A stretch of DNA of 64,000 nucleotides, from contig CAKVHW010000006.1 of NCBI GenBank assembly GCA_934754495.1, positions 1-64,000 of the forward strand, in the 5' to 3' direction. This document shows positions 1 to 7,773 of the stretch, in pieces. A model generated the notes under the pieces. That model was not told the DNA's origin and searched no databases. It saw only the letters and a list, made by a program, of their open reading frames with translations. Numbering within the stretch: the stretch's first letter is position 1; every line of letters begins with the position of its first letter. The position numbers and the translations under genes are program-made. The DNA comes from an uncultured Clostridia bacterium. Its GTDB lineage: Bacteria > Bacillota > Clostridia > Christensenellales > UBA1242.

Positions 1-2433
1 AAGTGTAAGTTTGTCGTTTTTAGCAGAAATTATAATTGTATCACCTTTTAGGATGTTGCCTTCTAGCATTTCTTCAGCAATACGGTCTTCAATTTCTTGT
101 TCAATTAGCCTACGAAGTGGTCTTGCACCATATTCAGCATTAAAGCCTTTATCTATGGTGTACTTTAAAGCACTTTCAGTTACTTTTAGGCTTACACCTT
201 GGTCTTGAAGTTTTTTGTTAAGTTTACTAATGAATATCTTACAAATTTGAACAAGTTGTTCTTGAGTAAGTGAATGGAACACTGTAATTACATCAATACG
301 ATTTAAGAATTCTGGCTTAAATGTACGTCTTAATGCGTCCATTAAAATACTCTTTGTCATGTCTTCATTAATGTTGTTTTGAGCTTCGTTAAATCCTAAA
401 CCACCCTTATTTCTAGGAAGGTCGCTTACACCACAGTTACTTGTGAAAATAATTATGGTGTTTTTAAAACTTACAAGTCTGCCTTGACTATCGGTAAGTC
501 TACCATCATCTAGCACTTGCAACAACAAGTTGAATACATCTGGATGTGCCTTTTCAATTTCATCAAATAGTACAACACTATAAGGTTTCCTTCTAACTTG
601 TTCAGTTAGTTGACCACCTTCGTCAAACCCAACATATCCTGGAGGAGCACCAATAAGTTTGCTTACACTGTGCTTTTCCATGTATTCACTCATATCTAGT
701 CTAATAACAGCATTTTCATTATCAAACATGGCTTCTGCTAGTGCCTTACATAGTTCGGTTTTACCAACACCTGTTGGACCCAAAAACATAAAACTACCAA
801 TTGGACGATTAGCATCTTTTAAGCCAATTCTAGCACGTCTGATTGCTTTACTTACAGCCACAACCGCTTCGTCTTGACCGATTACACGATTATGCAAAAT
901 GCTTTCAAGTTTCAACAATCTTTCCTTTTCACTTTCGGTTAGTTTTGTAATAGGAATACCTGTCCACTTGCTAATAATTGTGCAAATATCATCACTATTA
1001 ATGGTGATATTATTAGTTTGTTTTTGTGCTAAAATCTTTTCTTTTCTAGCAGTTGCTTCTTTAATTTTGTCTCTAAATTCGCTTGCCTTTTCAAATTTTT
1101 CATTTATCAAAGCTTCACGTTTTTCGGCTTCATAACCAGCAATTTCTTCGTCTATTTTTGTAACTTCTTCAGGTTGTTGGCTACCATAAACCTTAGCTTT
1201 ACTGCTTGCTTCATCAATAAGGTCAATAGCCTTATCTGGCAAACTTCTATCTGGAATATAACGGTCTGAAAGTGTTGCGGCAGCAATTATTGCATCGTCA
1301 CCAATTGTAACTTTATGGAATGCTTCAAAACTATCTTTTAAGCCTCTTAAAATTGCAATAGTTTGTTCAACTGTTGGTGGGTTTACAATAACTGGTTGAA
1401 ACCTACGTTCTAGAGCCTTATCTTTTTCAATGTATTGACGATATTCATCAGTAGTTGTTGCACCAATAGTTTGGAATTCACCTCGTGCAAGATATGGTTT
1501 TAGCATATCAGATGGGTTAACTTCGCCCTTGTCACCACCTGCTTGAGCAAGTGTATGAATTTCATCAATAAACACGATAATATCACGGTTTTGAGTGATT
1601 ATATCAATAAGTGATTTTAACTTTTCTTCCAAAGAACCCCTAAACTTAGTACCAGCCATAAGACCACCAAGTTCTAGTGAAAAAATGCTTTTATTCTTTA
1701 GAATATCAGGAACTTTTCCTTGAGCAATTGCAAGTGCAAGCCCATCTACAACTGCCGATTTACCAACACCGGCTTCACCAATCAAAACTGGGTTGTTTTT
1801 TGTTTTACGGCATAGTATTTCAATAACTCTACTAATTTCTTCTTCTCTACCAATGATAGGGTCAATTTTACCCTGTCTGGCTTTTAGAGTAAGGTCTTGT
1901 CCCATTTCCAAAAGTTCTTTTGGTAATTTGCTTTCACCTGATTGAATGGTGTTGTCGCCACCAATATTTTGACCTTCAAAAGTGCCTGCTTTTAGCACTT
2001 GCAAAACACTGTTTTTTAAGTCGTTAAGGTTGATTTTAAAGTATCTTTTTAAGATATTTACAGCATAACTACTTTCACTTAGTAGCATAGCAGCAAGAAG
2101 GTGTTCGGTTGAGATAAAATTGTGACCAATTTGCATAGCAAATTTCTTTGCAATACTAAATACTTCCTTGTTTCTAGGGCTAAGTTCAATTGTGTTTCCA
2201 GCAACAACAAGATTTTTCTTAACCGCAGTTTTGTCAAATACTTGTTCTAGTTTTTCTGGAGTAACACCATAAGTATTCAAAATTTTACCTGATACAGTAT
2301 CTTCCAAAGCAGAAATACCATACAACAAGTGCTCCGTTCCTACTTGATAATAGCCATATTGAATGGCAATACTACCAGCAATTTGTAAAGCCTTGTTTAC
2401 ATTATCAGTAACTCTTAATTCACTATTAAACAT
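1..2433 (-). CDS. clpC: ClpC, AAA+ unfoldase of the Clp protease (C-terminus cut by window edge)
   Basis: ClpC is the ATP-driven unfoldase that feeds damaged proteins to ClpP in the cytoplasm. The frame opens at ATG 2433, with AAGGGGG just upstream, and stays open to base 1 (811 codons). Two N-terminal Clp repeats lie at about residues 10-140. The first Walker A, GEAGVGKS, is near residue 216; the M-domain with a UVR-like helix ([10 protein letters not shown]) is near 430-460; the second Walker A, GPTGVGKT, is near 550. The last visible residues ([11 protein letters not shown]) match the ClpC tail, so only a few residues are missing. It is third in the ctsR-mcsA-clpC operon, 2 bp after the mcsA stop, and should be controlled by CtsR. 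The first Walker A reads GEAGVGKS where most ClpC proteins have GEPGVGKT. Confidence 0.96.
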   Translation of the reverse strand, partial: MFNSELRVTDNVNKALQIAGSIAIQYGYYQVGTEHLLYGISALEDTVSGKILNTYGVTPEKLEQVFDKTAVKKNLVVAGNTIELSPRNKEVFSIAKKFAMQIGHNFISTEHLLAAMLLSESSYAVNILKRYFKINLNDLKNSVLQVLKAGTFEGQNIGGDNTIQSGESKLPKELLEMGQDLTLKARQGKIDPIIGREEEISRVIEILCRKTKNNPVLIGEAGVGKSAVVDGLALAIAQGKVPDILKNKSIFSLELGGLMAGTKFRGSLEEKLKSLIDIITQNRDIIVFIDEIHTLAQAGGDKGEVNPSDMLKPYLARGEFQTIGATTTDEYRQYIEKDKALERRFQPVIVNPPTVEQTIAILRGLKDSFEAFHKVTIGDDAIIAAATLSDRYIPDRSLPDKAIDLIDEASSKAKVYGSQQPEEVTKIDEEIAGYEAEKREALINEKFEKASEFRDKIKEATARKEKILAQKQTNNITINSDDICTIISKWTGIPITKLTESEKERLLKLESILHNRVIGQDEAVVAVSKAIRRARIGLKDANRPIGSFMFLGPTGVGKTELCKALAEAMFDNENAVIRLDMSEYMEKHSVSKLIGAPPGYVGFDEGGQLTEQVRRKPYSVVLFDEIEKAHPDVFNLLLQVLDDGRLTDSQGRLVSFKNTIIIFTSNCGVSDLPRNKGGLGFNEAQNNINEDMTKSILMDALRRTFKPEFLNRIDVITVFHSLTQEQLVQICKIFISKLNKKLQDQGVSLKVTESALKYTIDKGFNAEYGARPLRRLIEQEIEDRIAEEMLEGNILKGDTIIISAKNDKLTL

Positions 2434-2435
2434 AA

Positions 2436-2975
2436 TTATTTATCCCCCTTTTTATTACCTTTTTTATCGGTTTTTCCCGATTTATTACTGTCCGCATTTT
2501 TAAGTGCATTAATTTTTTCTTTTAATTTTCCAGCATCTTCATATCTTTCTTCGGCTATGGCTTTATTAAAATCATTTTCCAAAGTTTCTAGTTCACTAGG
2601 TGCTTCGTTTAGGCTTAAGTCAATGTCAGTAGGATTATCCATATTTTCTAGCATGTCACGAATCTCTTCGTTAAATGTATCATAACATTCACTACAACCT
2701 AATTTGCCACGTTTTAAAAAGTCAGAAAATGTGCTTCCGCATTTAGGACATTTTTTAGTGTCTTTTTCTAGATATAGACCGTTAAAACCAAAGTTGTCGT
2801 TAATGAAATCAAAAATGTCGTTACCAAAACCAAAGTTTAAATCCATATCAAAATCCATATCAAGATTCATTTCATTTGCACACTTTTCACATAGGTGCGT
2901 TTCGTAACCTTCACCATTAATCATCACAGATTTATGAAATGTTGCAACATTTTTCTTACATCTATCACACAACAT
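2436..2975 (-). CDS. mcsA: McsA, zinc-binding ClpC/CtsR cofactor
   Basis: McsA is a small zinc protein. In Bacillus it activates the arginine kinase McsB and modulates CtsR and ClpC. The 179 residues are the usual length. There are four CxxC knuckles: C3/C6, C29/C32, then CPKC and CSEC around residues 90-115. They are followed by a C-terminal UVR helix pair (NKAIAEERYEDAGKLKEKI), the segment that contacts Clp proteins. The gene starts one base after the ctsR stop and ends 2 bp before clpC, so the three genes form a tight operon. The usual next gene, mcsB, is missing, which leaves McsA without its classical partner at this locus. Confidence 0.95.
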   Translation of the reverse strand: MLCDRCKKNVATFHKSVMINGEGYETHLCEKCANEMNLDMDFDMDLNFGFGNDIFDFINDNFGFNGLYLEKDTKKCPKCGSTFSDFLKRGKLGCSECYDTFNEEIRDMLENMDNPTDIDLSLNEAPSELETLENDFNKAIAEERYEDAGKLKEKINALKNADSNKSGKTDKKGNKKGDK

Positions 2976-2976
2976 A

Positions 2977-3438
2977 TTATTTATCTCCCTTTACAATGTT
3001 TATTAATATATTTTTCAAAATATTTGCTCTAAGTTTGTTTTCCATTTTTAGTGGATTAGATAATGCCTTATTAGAAATTGCCGACATTATAATATTATGC
3101 TCTCGCTCATCTATAATACCCCTAACAAGAAGTCCGTCCACTAATTGGTTAGCCAAGTTAAGGTCAATCTCATCTTTTATTGTGTCGCAAATAAGTTTTT
3201 CAAGATAATCATTTTTGTCTAGGTCAACTCGTGTTAGTTTTATATAACCACCACCGCCTCGTCTACTTTCTACAATAAAACCCTTTGGATTAGTAAATCT
3301 TGTAGACAAAACATAATTTATTTGACTTGGTGCACAATTAAAAAACGATGCCAACTCATTCCTTGACAAGTTTAATTCGCCATAATCTTGCAGTTGGTCT
3401 AGTATAAACTGCTCTATCACATCACTTATATTTTGCAT
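2977..3438 (-). CDS. ctsR: CtsR, class III heat-shock repressor
   Basis: CtsR is a dimeric DNA-binding repressor of clp genes in low-GC Gram-positives; heat releases it. The 153 residues show the winged helix (SRNELASFFNCAPSQINYVL), the invariant RFTNPKGFIVESRRGGGGYIKL wing (shown here in part) with the four-glycine loop known to act as the thermosensor, and a helical C-terminal dimerisation domain. The start ATG at 3438 has a strong GAAGGAGGG site. It is first in the operon with mcsA and clpC. A perfect tandem-heptad CtsR operator lies upstream, so the operon is self-regulated. Confidence 0.97.
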   Translation of the reverse strand: MQNISDVIEQFILDQLQDYGELNLSRNELASFFNCAPSQINYVLSTRFTNPKGFIVESRRGGGGYIKLTRVDLDKNDYLEKLICDTIKDEIDLNLANQLVDGLLVRGIIDEREHNIIMSAISNKALSNPLKMENKLRANILKNILINIVKGDK

Positions 3439-3460
3439 ACACCCTCCTTCTCAAAAAAAG

Positions 3461-3477
3461 TTTGACTTTCTTTGACT
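3461..3477 (-). promoter_or_regulatory. CtsR operator
   Basis: On the - strand this reads AGTCAAA-GAA-AGTCAAA, two tandem heptads separated by 3 bp. This matches the established CtsR consensus (A/G)GTCAAA-NAN-(A/G)GTCAAA. It starts 7 bp downstream of the -10 box, over the transcription start, where a bound repressor would block initiation. Confidence 0.93.
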
Positions 3478-3484
3478 TTCGATT

Positions 3485-3513
3485 ATTATAACACTGCCCC
3501 TATATTATGTCAA
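3485..3513 (-). promoter_or_regulatory. Sigma-A promoter of ctsR-mcsA-clpC
   Basis: TTGACA (3508-3513), a 17-bp spacer and TATAAT (3485-3490) on the - strand form a consensus vegetative promoter. It reads into ctsR about 45 bp downstream and abuts the CtsR operator. Confidence 0.9.
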
Positions 3514-3547
3514 CATTTTTATGTCAAATTTTTTAAAAATTTTTACA

Positions 3548-3581
3548 CAAAAAAAAGAAAGGATTTTTTTAAACCCTTTCT
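3548..3581 (-). terminator. Rho-independent terminator
   Basis: A 7-bp stem AGAAAGG/CCTTTCT (3556-3562 with 3575-3581), whose loop can pair further through A/T tracts, is followed on the - strand by eight T. It ends the small-peptide unit and any readthrough from the 413-residue gene, just upstream of the ctsR promoter. Confidence 0.8.
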
Positions 3582-3665
3582 ATAAATTTTTGTTGTTTTT
3601 TTATTGGAGTAAAAACCAACACCAAGAAAAAACTCGCATTCAATAATATACTAATGATATTATTT

Positions 3666-3679
3666 AACATAATTATGTT
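3666..3679. repeat. Perfect 14-bp palindrome
   Basis: AACATAATTATGTT reads the same on both strands; A/T-rich sequence around it extends the symmetry imperfectly. It lies in the 3' untranslated part of the small-peptide unit and could form a hairpin in the RNA or bind a dimeric protein. Confidence 0.5.
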
Positions 3680-3694
3680 ATATTATTAATTAAG

Positions 3695-3754
3695 TTATTT
3701 AGCAAATCCCTTTAGTGTAAGAAATGTAATGAAAATTATTACCAAAAACTCCAT
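3695..3754 (-). CDS. Small hydrophobic peptide, 19 codons
   Basis: The reading frame gives MEFLVIIFITFLTLKGFAK and a TAA stop. An AAAGGAG site sits 6 nt before ATG 3754; an ATG two codons upstream abuts the Shine-Dalgarno and is less likely. Nearly the whole peptide is hydrophobic with a basic end, as expected for a single membrane-spanning segment. It lies between its own TTGAAT-17-TATAAT promoter and a terminator, so it looks like a dedicated gene and not chance. The family is not recognised. Short membrane peptides of this build include type I toxins and membrane-complex subunits, but no antisense RNA was identified. Translation is inferred from the site and spacing only. Confidence 0.5.
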   Translation of the reverse strand: MEFLVIIFITFLTLKGFAK

Positions 3755-3778
3755 ATTCATCTCCTTTAAGTTATAAAC

Positions 3779-3807
3779 ATTATATCACATTAAATTTTAA
3801 AATTCAA
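3779..3807 (-). promoter_or_regulatory. Promoter of the small-peptide unit (extended -10)
   Basis: TTGAAT (3802-3807), a 17-bp spacer and TATAAT (3779-3784) on the - strand. The -10 is extended as TGTGATATAAT. The -35 lies 2 bp past the stop of the upstream gene. Transcription would start about 18 nt before the Shine-Dalgarno and run to the terminator at 3548, giving an RNA of roughly 220 nt. Confidence 0.75.
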
Positions 3808-3809
3808 TA

Positions 3810-5036
3810 CTAAAAATCAAAACCTGGGAAAGGACAAACCACACTGCTCTTTTTTTCGTTTGCCATTCTATCAAACTCATCAGCAACTTTTTTAGCGGCT
3901 TCAATTACACCAAAGTTTTGAGTTCGTTTGCCATCAATATAATTTTTTATTTTTCTACTTCTATTTTGTGGTTTTGAGAAAACTCGTCCAAAAAAACTTG
4001 GACTTGAAATTTTTTCAATTCTTTTCATGTCATAATTAAGAGGTTCTACTCCTATTATCTGATTAACCGCATTTAAGATATGCTTATATGCGTTATGTTC
4101 TACATTCATCGCATCAGATAATTGAACATACTTCAAAAAGTTATGGTCAACAAGCATCATGGCTTGCAATTCAACATATGCCTTATGTGTGAAAAATACT
4201 GCAGCACTATTAGGAGCAATGTTAATATTAGTAACCAGCGTAGGGCCAGTATAATCAATAGGCAAATGACTAAACGGATTTACCTTACCCCCCACTTCAC
4301 CTAAAATAACAACTTTACCATTTGGTTCTAAGGCATTAGCCATAATAAATCTGTTAAGTTTTTCCTTGCCTTCAGGTGTATCTTCATTGCAATCATCTGG
4401 AACACGAATTTCAAGTGCAACCATATAATCCTTATCAGTAAGTGGGTCATGAACTTCTCTTACCCCACACACATAGTTGTTCTTTAATTTTTTTGCTCTT
4501 GCCGGGTCATGTTTTTCAATTTCCTCAATATAATATCCAAAATCGTTTTTTAAAGCATGTCCAATTTTTTGAGCCAACAAATCAACCGAAACACCACCTT
4601 CCGATTTTATTTGATTGTCAAGAGATGTAATAATGTCACTATAAAAAGCATTCATCTTTAAATAATACTTTTTAATATTTTTGCAAGCATATGTAAGAGT
4701 TTGCTCCTTAACATACTTTAAAATCTCATTTTTCGCATCATCGCTTTCAATATGATTATACGAACCCTTTAAATCTTGTGGGAGAAGTTTTGTATCATCG
4801 TCAATGTGGCTTACTCCATCATATTTATTTGATTCACATAATGCTCTAGCACTAATTAATTTTTTAATGTCTTTGTCATCTTCACCCAAATTAAGCAAAT
4901 ATTGTCTGCTATATCTAGCAGGCATCATACCACGGAAAAAAGAATACAAATTATCTAATGCAACATGTTCATTTTTTTGTTCAACACCTGGCAAATTTAT
5001 AGGTTCAAATTTTTTATGTAACATAAAATTTTTCAT
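3810..5036 (-). CDS. Unrecognised 408-residue cytoplasmic protein
   Basis: No family is recognised. The frame has an ATG at 5051, but GAGGGG lies 7 nt before the internal ATG 5036 (MKNFMLHKKFEP), which is the better start. There is no signal peptide or membrane segment. The N-terminal third is helical and charged. The middle (about residues 190-290) looks alpha/beta, with strands such as YMVALEIRV and KVVILGEVGG and a glycine/proline-rich stretch ending in APNSAAVFF. The C-terminus is basic (RVFSKPQNRSRKIKNYI) and ends CPFPGFDF. It is transcribed alone from a promoter at 5061-5089 and is followed by the small-peptide unit. No function can be proposed from context. Confidence 0.85.
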   Translation of the reverse strand: MKNFMLHKKFEPINLPGVEQKNEHVALDNLYSFFRGMMPARYSRQYLLNLGEDDKDIKKLISARALCESNKYDGVSHIDDDTKLLPQDLKGSYNHIESDDAKNEILKYVKEQTLTYACKNIKKYYLKMNAFYSDIITSLDNQIKSEGGVSVDLLAQKIGHALKNDFGYYIEEIEKHDPARAKKLKNNYVCGVREVHDPLTDKDYMVALEIRVPDDCNEDTPEGKEKLNRFIMANALEPNGKVVILGEVGGKVNPFSHLPIDYTGPTLVTNINIAPNSAAVFFTHKAYVELQAMMLVDHNFLKYVQLSDAMNVEHNAYKHILNAVNQIIGVEPLNYDMKRIEKISSPSFFGRVFSKPQNRSRKIKNYIDGKRTQNFGVIEAAKKVADEFDRMANEKKSSVVCPFPGFDF

Positions 5037-5060
5037 ACAAATACCCCTCATATTTTTTAT

Positions 5061-5089
5061 ATTATATCATATTTTAACTAATTTGTCCA
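5061..5089 (-). promoter_or_regulatory. Promoter of the 408-residue orphan gene
   Basis: TGGACA (5084-5089), a 17-bp spacer and TATAAT (5061-5066) on the - strand; the -10 reads TGATATAAT. It lies about 25 bp upstream of the chosen start codon. Confidence 0.7.
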
Positions 5090-5170
5090 TACCACATCAA
5101 ATAATACTTTTTGTCAAAAAGTGTCACTTTATAAAATACTGTAATACTCACCCCAAAACCCACTAACAAT

Positions 5171-5209
5171 CAAAAAAAATAATAAAAAACAGCAAAAATC
5201 ACTGTTTTT
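5171..5209 (-). terminator. Rho-independent terminator after the amidohydrolase-like gene
   Basis: An 8-bp stem AAAAACAG/CTGTTTTT (5185-5192 with 5202-5209) is followed on the - strand by a T-rich run. It ends transcription from the gene at 5256-6260. Confidence 0.8.
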
Positions 5210-5255
5210 ATTAAAATTTTATCTAAAAACAATAAAATAACGAAATCAAGAAATG

Positions 5256-6260
5256 CTAATTTCTAGAATAAATTACCTTACCATTTGCAATTGTATATAC
5301 AACATTTGACGTGTTCAAATTTAATAAATCAATACTATCTAGCAAAACCAAATCGGCCACTTGCCCTACTTCCACCTTACCAGCATTTCTACCCAACAAC
5401 TCGTTTGGATAAATAGTAACAGAATTTAAAACATCTTCATTTGTTATAAGACCAGATTCATTCAAAATGCCAGATTGTAAATCGGCAAATAAAGACATTT
5501 CCTTTAAGATATTATCACCACCAACACATAATTTCAAATTGTTTTTAAGCATTGAATATACAGGACTAATACCATTACCACATCTTAAACTATTGGTTGG
5601 TGTAACGCATACAAAACCATCATGATAAGACAATGTTGTTACATCATCTTTCTCACAATTTTCACAACCATAAAGCATATAAGTATTGTCCAACACACCA
5701 TATTCTTCTAATAGTCTGATTGGAGTAATTCCATATTGTTTGTCACACTCTCCAACCTCATACAATGTGTTGTTGGAATTAGTAACAATAGGCAAATTAT
5801 ATTGATGAGAAAACTTTACTAATTCAGCAAAAATTGTTTCATCGGTATAATATGAATTAAGTGCAAACAATAAACAACCAATCCCATGTTTTTTAAAGAA
5901 ATCATATCGTTCTTTTAATGTGTTTTGCGATACAAATTGATTGTTATCTAATGCCCCAATGCAGGTAAAAACATTATATCCCAATTCTTTTAATTCCAAC
6001 ATTTTATTAACATCATTGCAATTACAAATTACAGTTGTTACACCATTTTTTGCTTGATTTTTTATGTTATTTTCGTTTTTAAAACAACAATTTGCAAAAC
6101 CACCAAACACATACATATTGTCACCATTTATAATGTTATTGTCAGAAAGTATAATGTTTTTTTCTATTTTCTCAATAATATTGTCATTAATTAACAAATC
6201 ATAACCATAAAGTATTTTTTCATTATTTAAAATATTTACATTCCTTATTATTGTTTTCAT
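5256..6260 (-). CDS. Amidohydrolase-fold protein lacking metal ligands (probable pseudoenzyme)
   Basis: The order of segments follows the ATZ/TRZ-type amidohydrolase family (cytosine deaminase, SAH/MTA deaminase, SsnA). There is an N-terminal beta-sandwich (TIIRNVNILNN, YDLLINDNIIEKIEKN), a TIM-barrel part, and the family C-terminus GKVEVGQVADLVLLD...TIANGKVIY. The zinc-binding residues are gone. The expected GFVNxHTH reads GGFANCCFKN, HIHLSE reads TNSNN, and AHC reads YGC; only the Asp of the GTD motif survives (GGDN). Length is about 334 residues against 420-450 usual. The start is ATG 6260, 6 nt after AAGGAG; the in-frame ATG 6266 abuts that site. Hydrolase activity by the known mechanism is unlikely. 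A binding or regulatory role is possible. Confidence 0.82.
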   Translation of the reverse strand: MKTIIRNVNILNNEKILYGYDLLINDNIIEKIEKNIILSDNNIINGDNMYVFGGFANCCFKNENNIKNQAKNGVTTVICNCNDVNKMLELKELGYNVFTCIGALDNNQFVSQNTLKERYDFFKKHGIGCLLFALNSYYTDETIFAELVKFSHQYNLPIVTNSNNTLYEVGECDKQYGITPIRLLEEYGVLDNTYMLYGCENCEKDDVTTLSYHDGFVCVTPTNSLRCGNGISPVYSMLKNNLKLCVGGDNILKEMSLFADLQSGILNESGLITNEDVLNSVTIYPNELLGRNAGKVEVGQVADLVLLDSIDLLNLNTSNVVYTIANGKVIYSRN

Positions 6261-6280
6261 ATGCATCTCCTTGATTTAAG

Positions 6281-6291
6281 ATTATATCACA
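6281..6291 (-). promoter_or_regulatory. Extended -10 promoter of the amidohydrolase-like gene
   Basis: TGTGATATAAT on the - strand lies about 20 bp upstream of the start. The position of the -35 falls in the preceding terminator (TTTGGT, weak), so recognition would rest on the extended -10. Confidence 0.55.
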
Positions 6292-6296
6292 AAAAA

Positions 6297-6330
6297 TAAA
6301 AAAACCAAACATAAAACTGTTTGGTTTTTA
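6297..6330 (-). terminator. Rho-independent terminator after degV
   Basis: A 12-bp stem AAAAACCAAACA/TGTTTGGTTTTT with a 6-nt loop (6312-6317), followed by a T-rich run on the - strand, lies directly after the DegV stop codon. Confidence 0.85.
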
Positions 6331-6331
6331 A

Positions 6332-7168
6332 TTAATGTCTTTTACCATGAAAGCCTACAACAATTGCATCAGCTCCATATGTCATAACATTTGTTAAATC
6401 CATTTTTTGAAGGAAGACTGTACACTCATTGTTGAACTTTTTTTCAATTAACTCTTTGCAATATTCGGCGGTTGTTTCTTGTGTCGCATAACTTACCTGA
6501 ATGCTATAATCTGCAAGATTCACACTATTTTCAGCCATAAGGTCTACTACTTGCCCCATAGCCTTTTTCCTACCGTTTACGTAGTCTACTACATTTTTTC
6601 TTTCAGAATTATAATCAACTACAGCCACAACATTTAGTTTTGATTTCACATTAACATTTTCATTTTTTTCGCAAATAGAAATAAACGAATTGTTGTTTGT
6701 GATAACATAGCCTTTTACTTCATTTTTAAAAGTTTCAATAAAGTTTTTAATTTCAAGATCAGTGCACCCTCTCTTATACATTAAGCCAACTTCATAGATA
6801 AGTACACCTGCTATACTAGATGTAAGCCCAAGGTCAAGAATTAAAATTTCTTTAGTTGGATACTTTTCTTTCAATTCTGCCACGGCATCACCAAAAGGTT
6901 TAGTTACATTATAATCCATTTGATTGGTGCTTAGATACAATATATTCTCATCATTTTGCAAGTATGGTTCAAAAACTTTTGTGAAATCATGAGCAGTCAC
7001 CATAAGGCTTAATGCACCATAATTTTTACAAGCGTCAGAATATGCTTCGGCACTTTTTGCTATTTGTCTACCATTTAGTCGTGGTGAAAACTTAACAGAG
7101 TCAAGTCCAAGTTTCTTAACTTGTGCATCACTTAGGTCGCATGCATTATCTACAATTATTACACTCAT
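6332..7168 (-). CDS. DegV family protein (fatty-acid-binding fold)
   Basis: DegV/FakB proteins bind a fatty acid and, in many Firmicutes, present it to a fatty acid kinase. Family features are the N-terminal IIVDNACDLSDAQVKKLGL, the central ILILDLGLTSSIAG with the following helix VGLMYKRG, and the second domain SKLNVVAVVDYNSERKNVVDYVNGRKKAMG, ending in DAIVVGFHG. The usual SGT lipid-binding motif is replaced by YLSTNQMDYNV, so the ligand may differ. GGAGG lies 7 nt before ATG 7168 (MSVIIVDNACD), which is preferred to the in-frame ATG 7183 that would contain the Shine-Dalgarno. About 278 residues, the normal length. It has its own promoter and terminator, so it is a single-gene unit; no kinase partner is visible. 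Confidence 0.85.
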   Translation of the reverse strand: MSVIIVDNACDLSDAQVKKLGLDSVKFSPRLNGRQIAKSAEAYSDACKNYGALSLMVTAHDFTKVFEPYLQNDENILYLSTNQMDYNVTKPFGDAVAELKEKYPTKEILILDLGLTSSIAGVLIYEVGLMYKRGCTDLEIKNFIETFKNEVKGYVITNNNSFISICEKNENVNVKSKLNVVAVVDYNSERKNVVDYVNGRKKAMGQVVDLMAENSVNLADYSIQVSYATQETTAEYCKELIEKKFNNECTVFLQKMDLTNVMTYGADAIVVGFHGKRH

Positions 7169-7199
7169 TTTACACCTCCACATTCCATTTCAAACTTAA

Positions 7200-7228
7200 A
7201 TATAACACCGCTATTATATTATTGTCAA
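7200..7228 (-). promoter_or_regulatory. Promoter of degV
   Basis: TTGACA (7223-7228), a 17-bp spacer and TTATAT (7200-7205) on the - strand. The transcript starts about 25 nt before the degV start codon. Confidence 0.7.
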
Positions 7229-7232
7229 ACTA

Positions 7233-7748
7233 TTAAACATATAAAATTTTATAAATTTTTTTGGCTTTCAAAACCTTATTTACATACTTTTTCGTCTCAC
7301 TCACGGGAATTTTAGACGGTGTTCCATCAAATCCAGATTCCATCCACGAGTTGACATTGTTATAACCAGCATTATATGCACAAAGCGCAAGCACTTCGTT
7401 ACCATTATACATATTAAGCAAATACTTCAAATAATAACATCCAACATTTATATTGTCGTTTTCGTCAAACAAATTTGGTGCACTGTGCATTTTAAGTTTT
7501 GCACCGACTTCATTTGCAGTGGCTGGCATAAGTTGCATAAGCCCACATGCGCCAACAGCGGAAATTGCATTTTTGTCAAATCCACTTTCAGCATTGATTA
7601 ACCCCAAAACAAGATGTTTATTAAGTCCATATTGCTTACTATAATTTAACACAATAGTTCTGTATTTTATTGGGTATAATGACAAAATAATTGTAAAAAA
7701 TCCGCAAAAAACAACCACGATTGTTGCTATAAAAATAAACTTTTTCAT
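7233..7748 (-). CDS. Membrane-anchored SLT-type lytic transglycosylase
   Basis: This enzyme cleaves peptidoglycan glycan strands. The 171 residues start with an uncleaved signal-like membrane helix (residues 4-26, FIFIATIVVVFCGFFTIIL). The SLT/lysozyme-like domain follows, with the catalytic glutamate in NAESGFDKNAISAVGACGLM (E54 region), the QLMPATA helix and the CAYNAGYNNVNSW motif. The domain is complete and faces the outside. It lies 25 bp after gpr, which suggests co-transcription and a link to spore cortex or cell-wall turnover, although housekeeping wall turnover is equally possible. The nearest GGAG is 18 nt before the ATG, so its ribosome binding site is weak and translation may depend on coupling to gpr. 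Confidence 0.9.
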   Translation of the reverse strand: MKKFIFIATIVVVFCGFFTIILSLYPIKYRTIVLNYSKQYGLNKHLVLGLINAESGFDKNAISAVGACGLMQLMPATANEVGAKLKMHSAPNLFDENDNINVGCYYLKYLLNMYNGNEVLALCAYNAGYNNVNSWMESGFDGTPSKIPVSETKKYVNKVLKAKKIYKILYV

Positions 7749-7773
7749 ACTCTTATTTTATGCTTAACATCTC

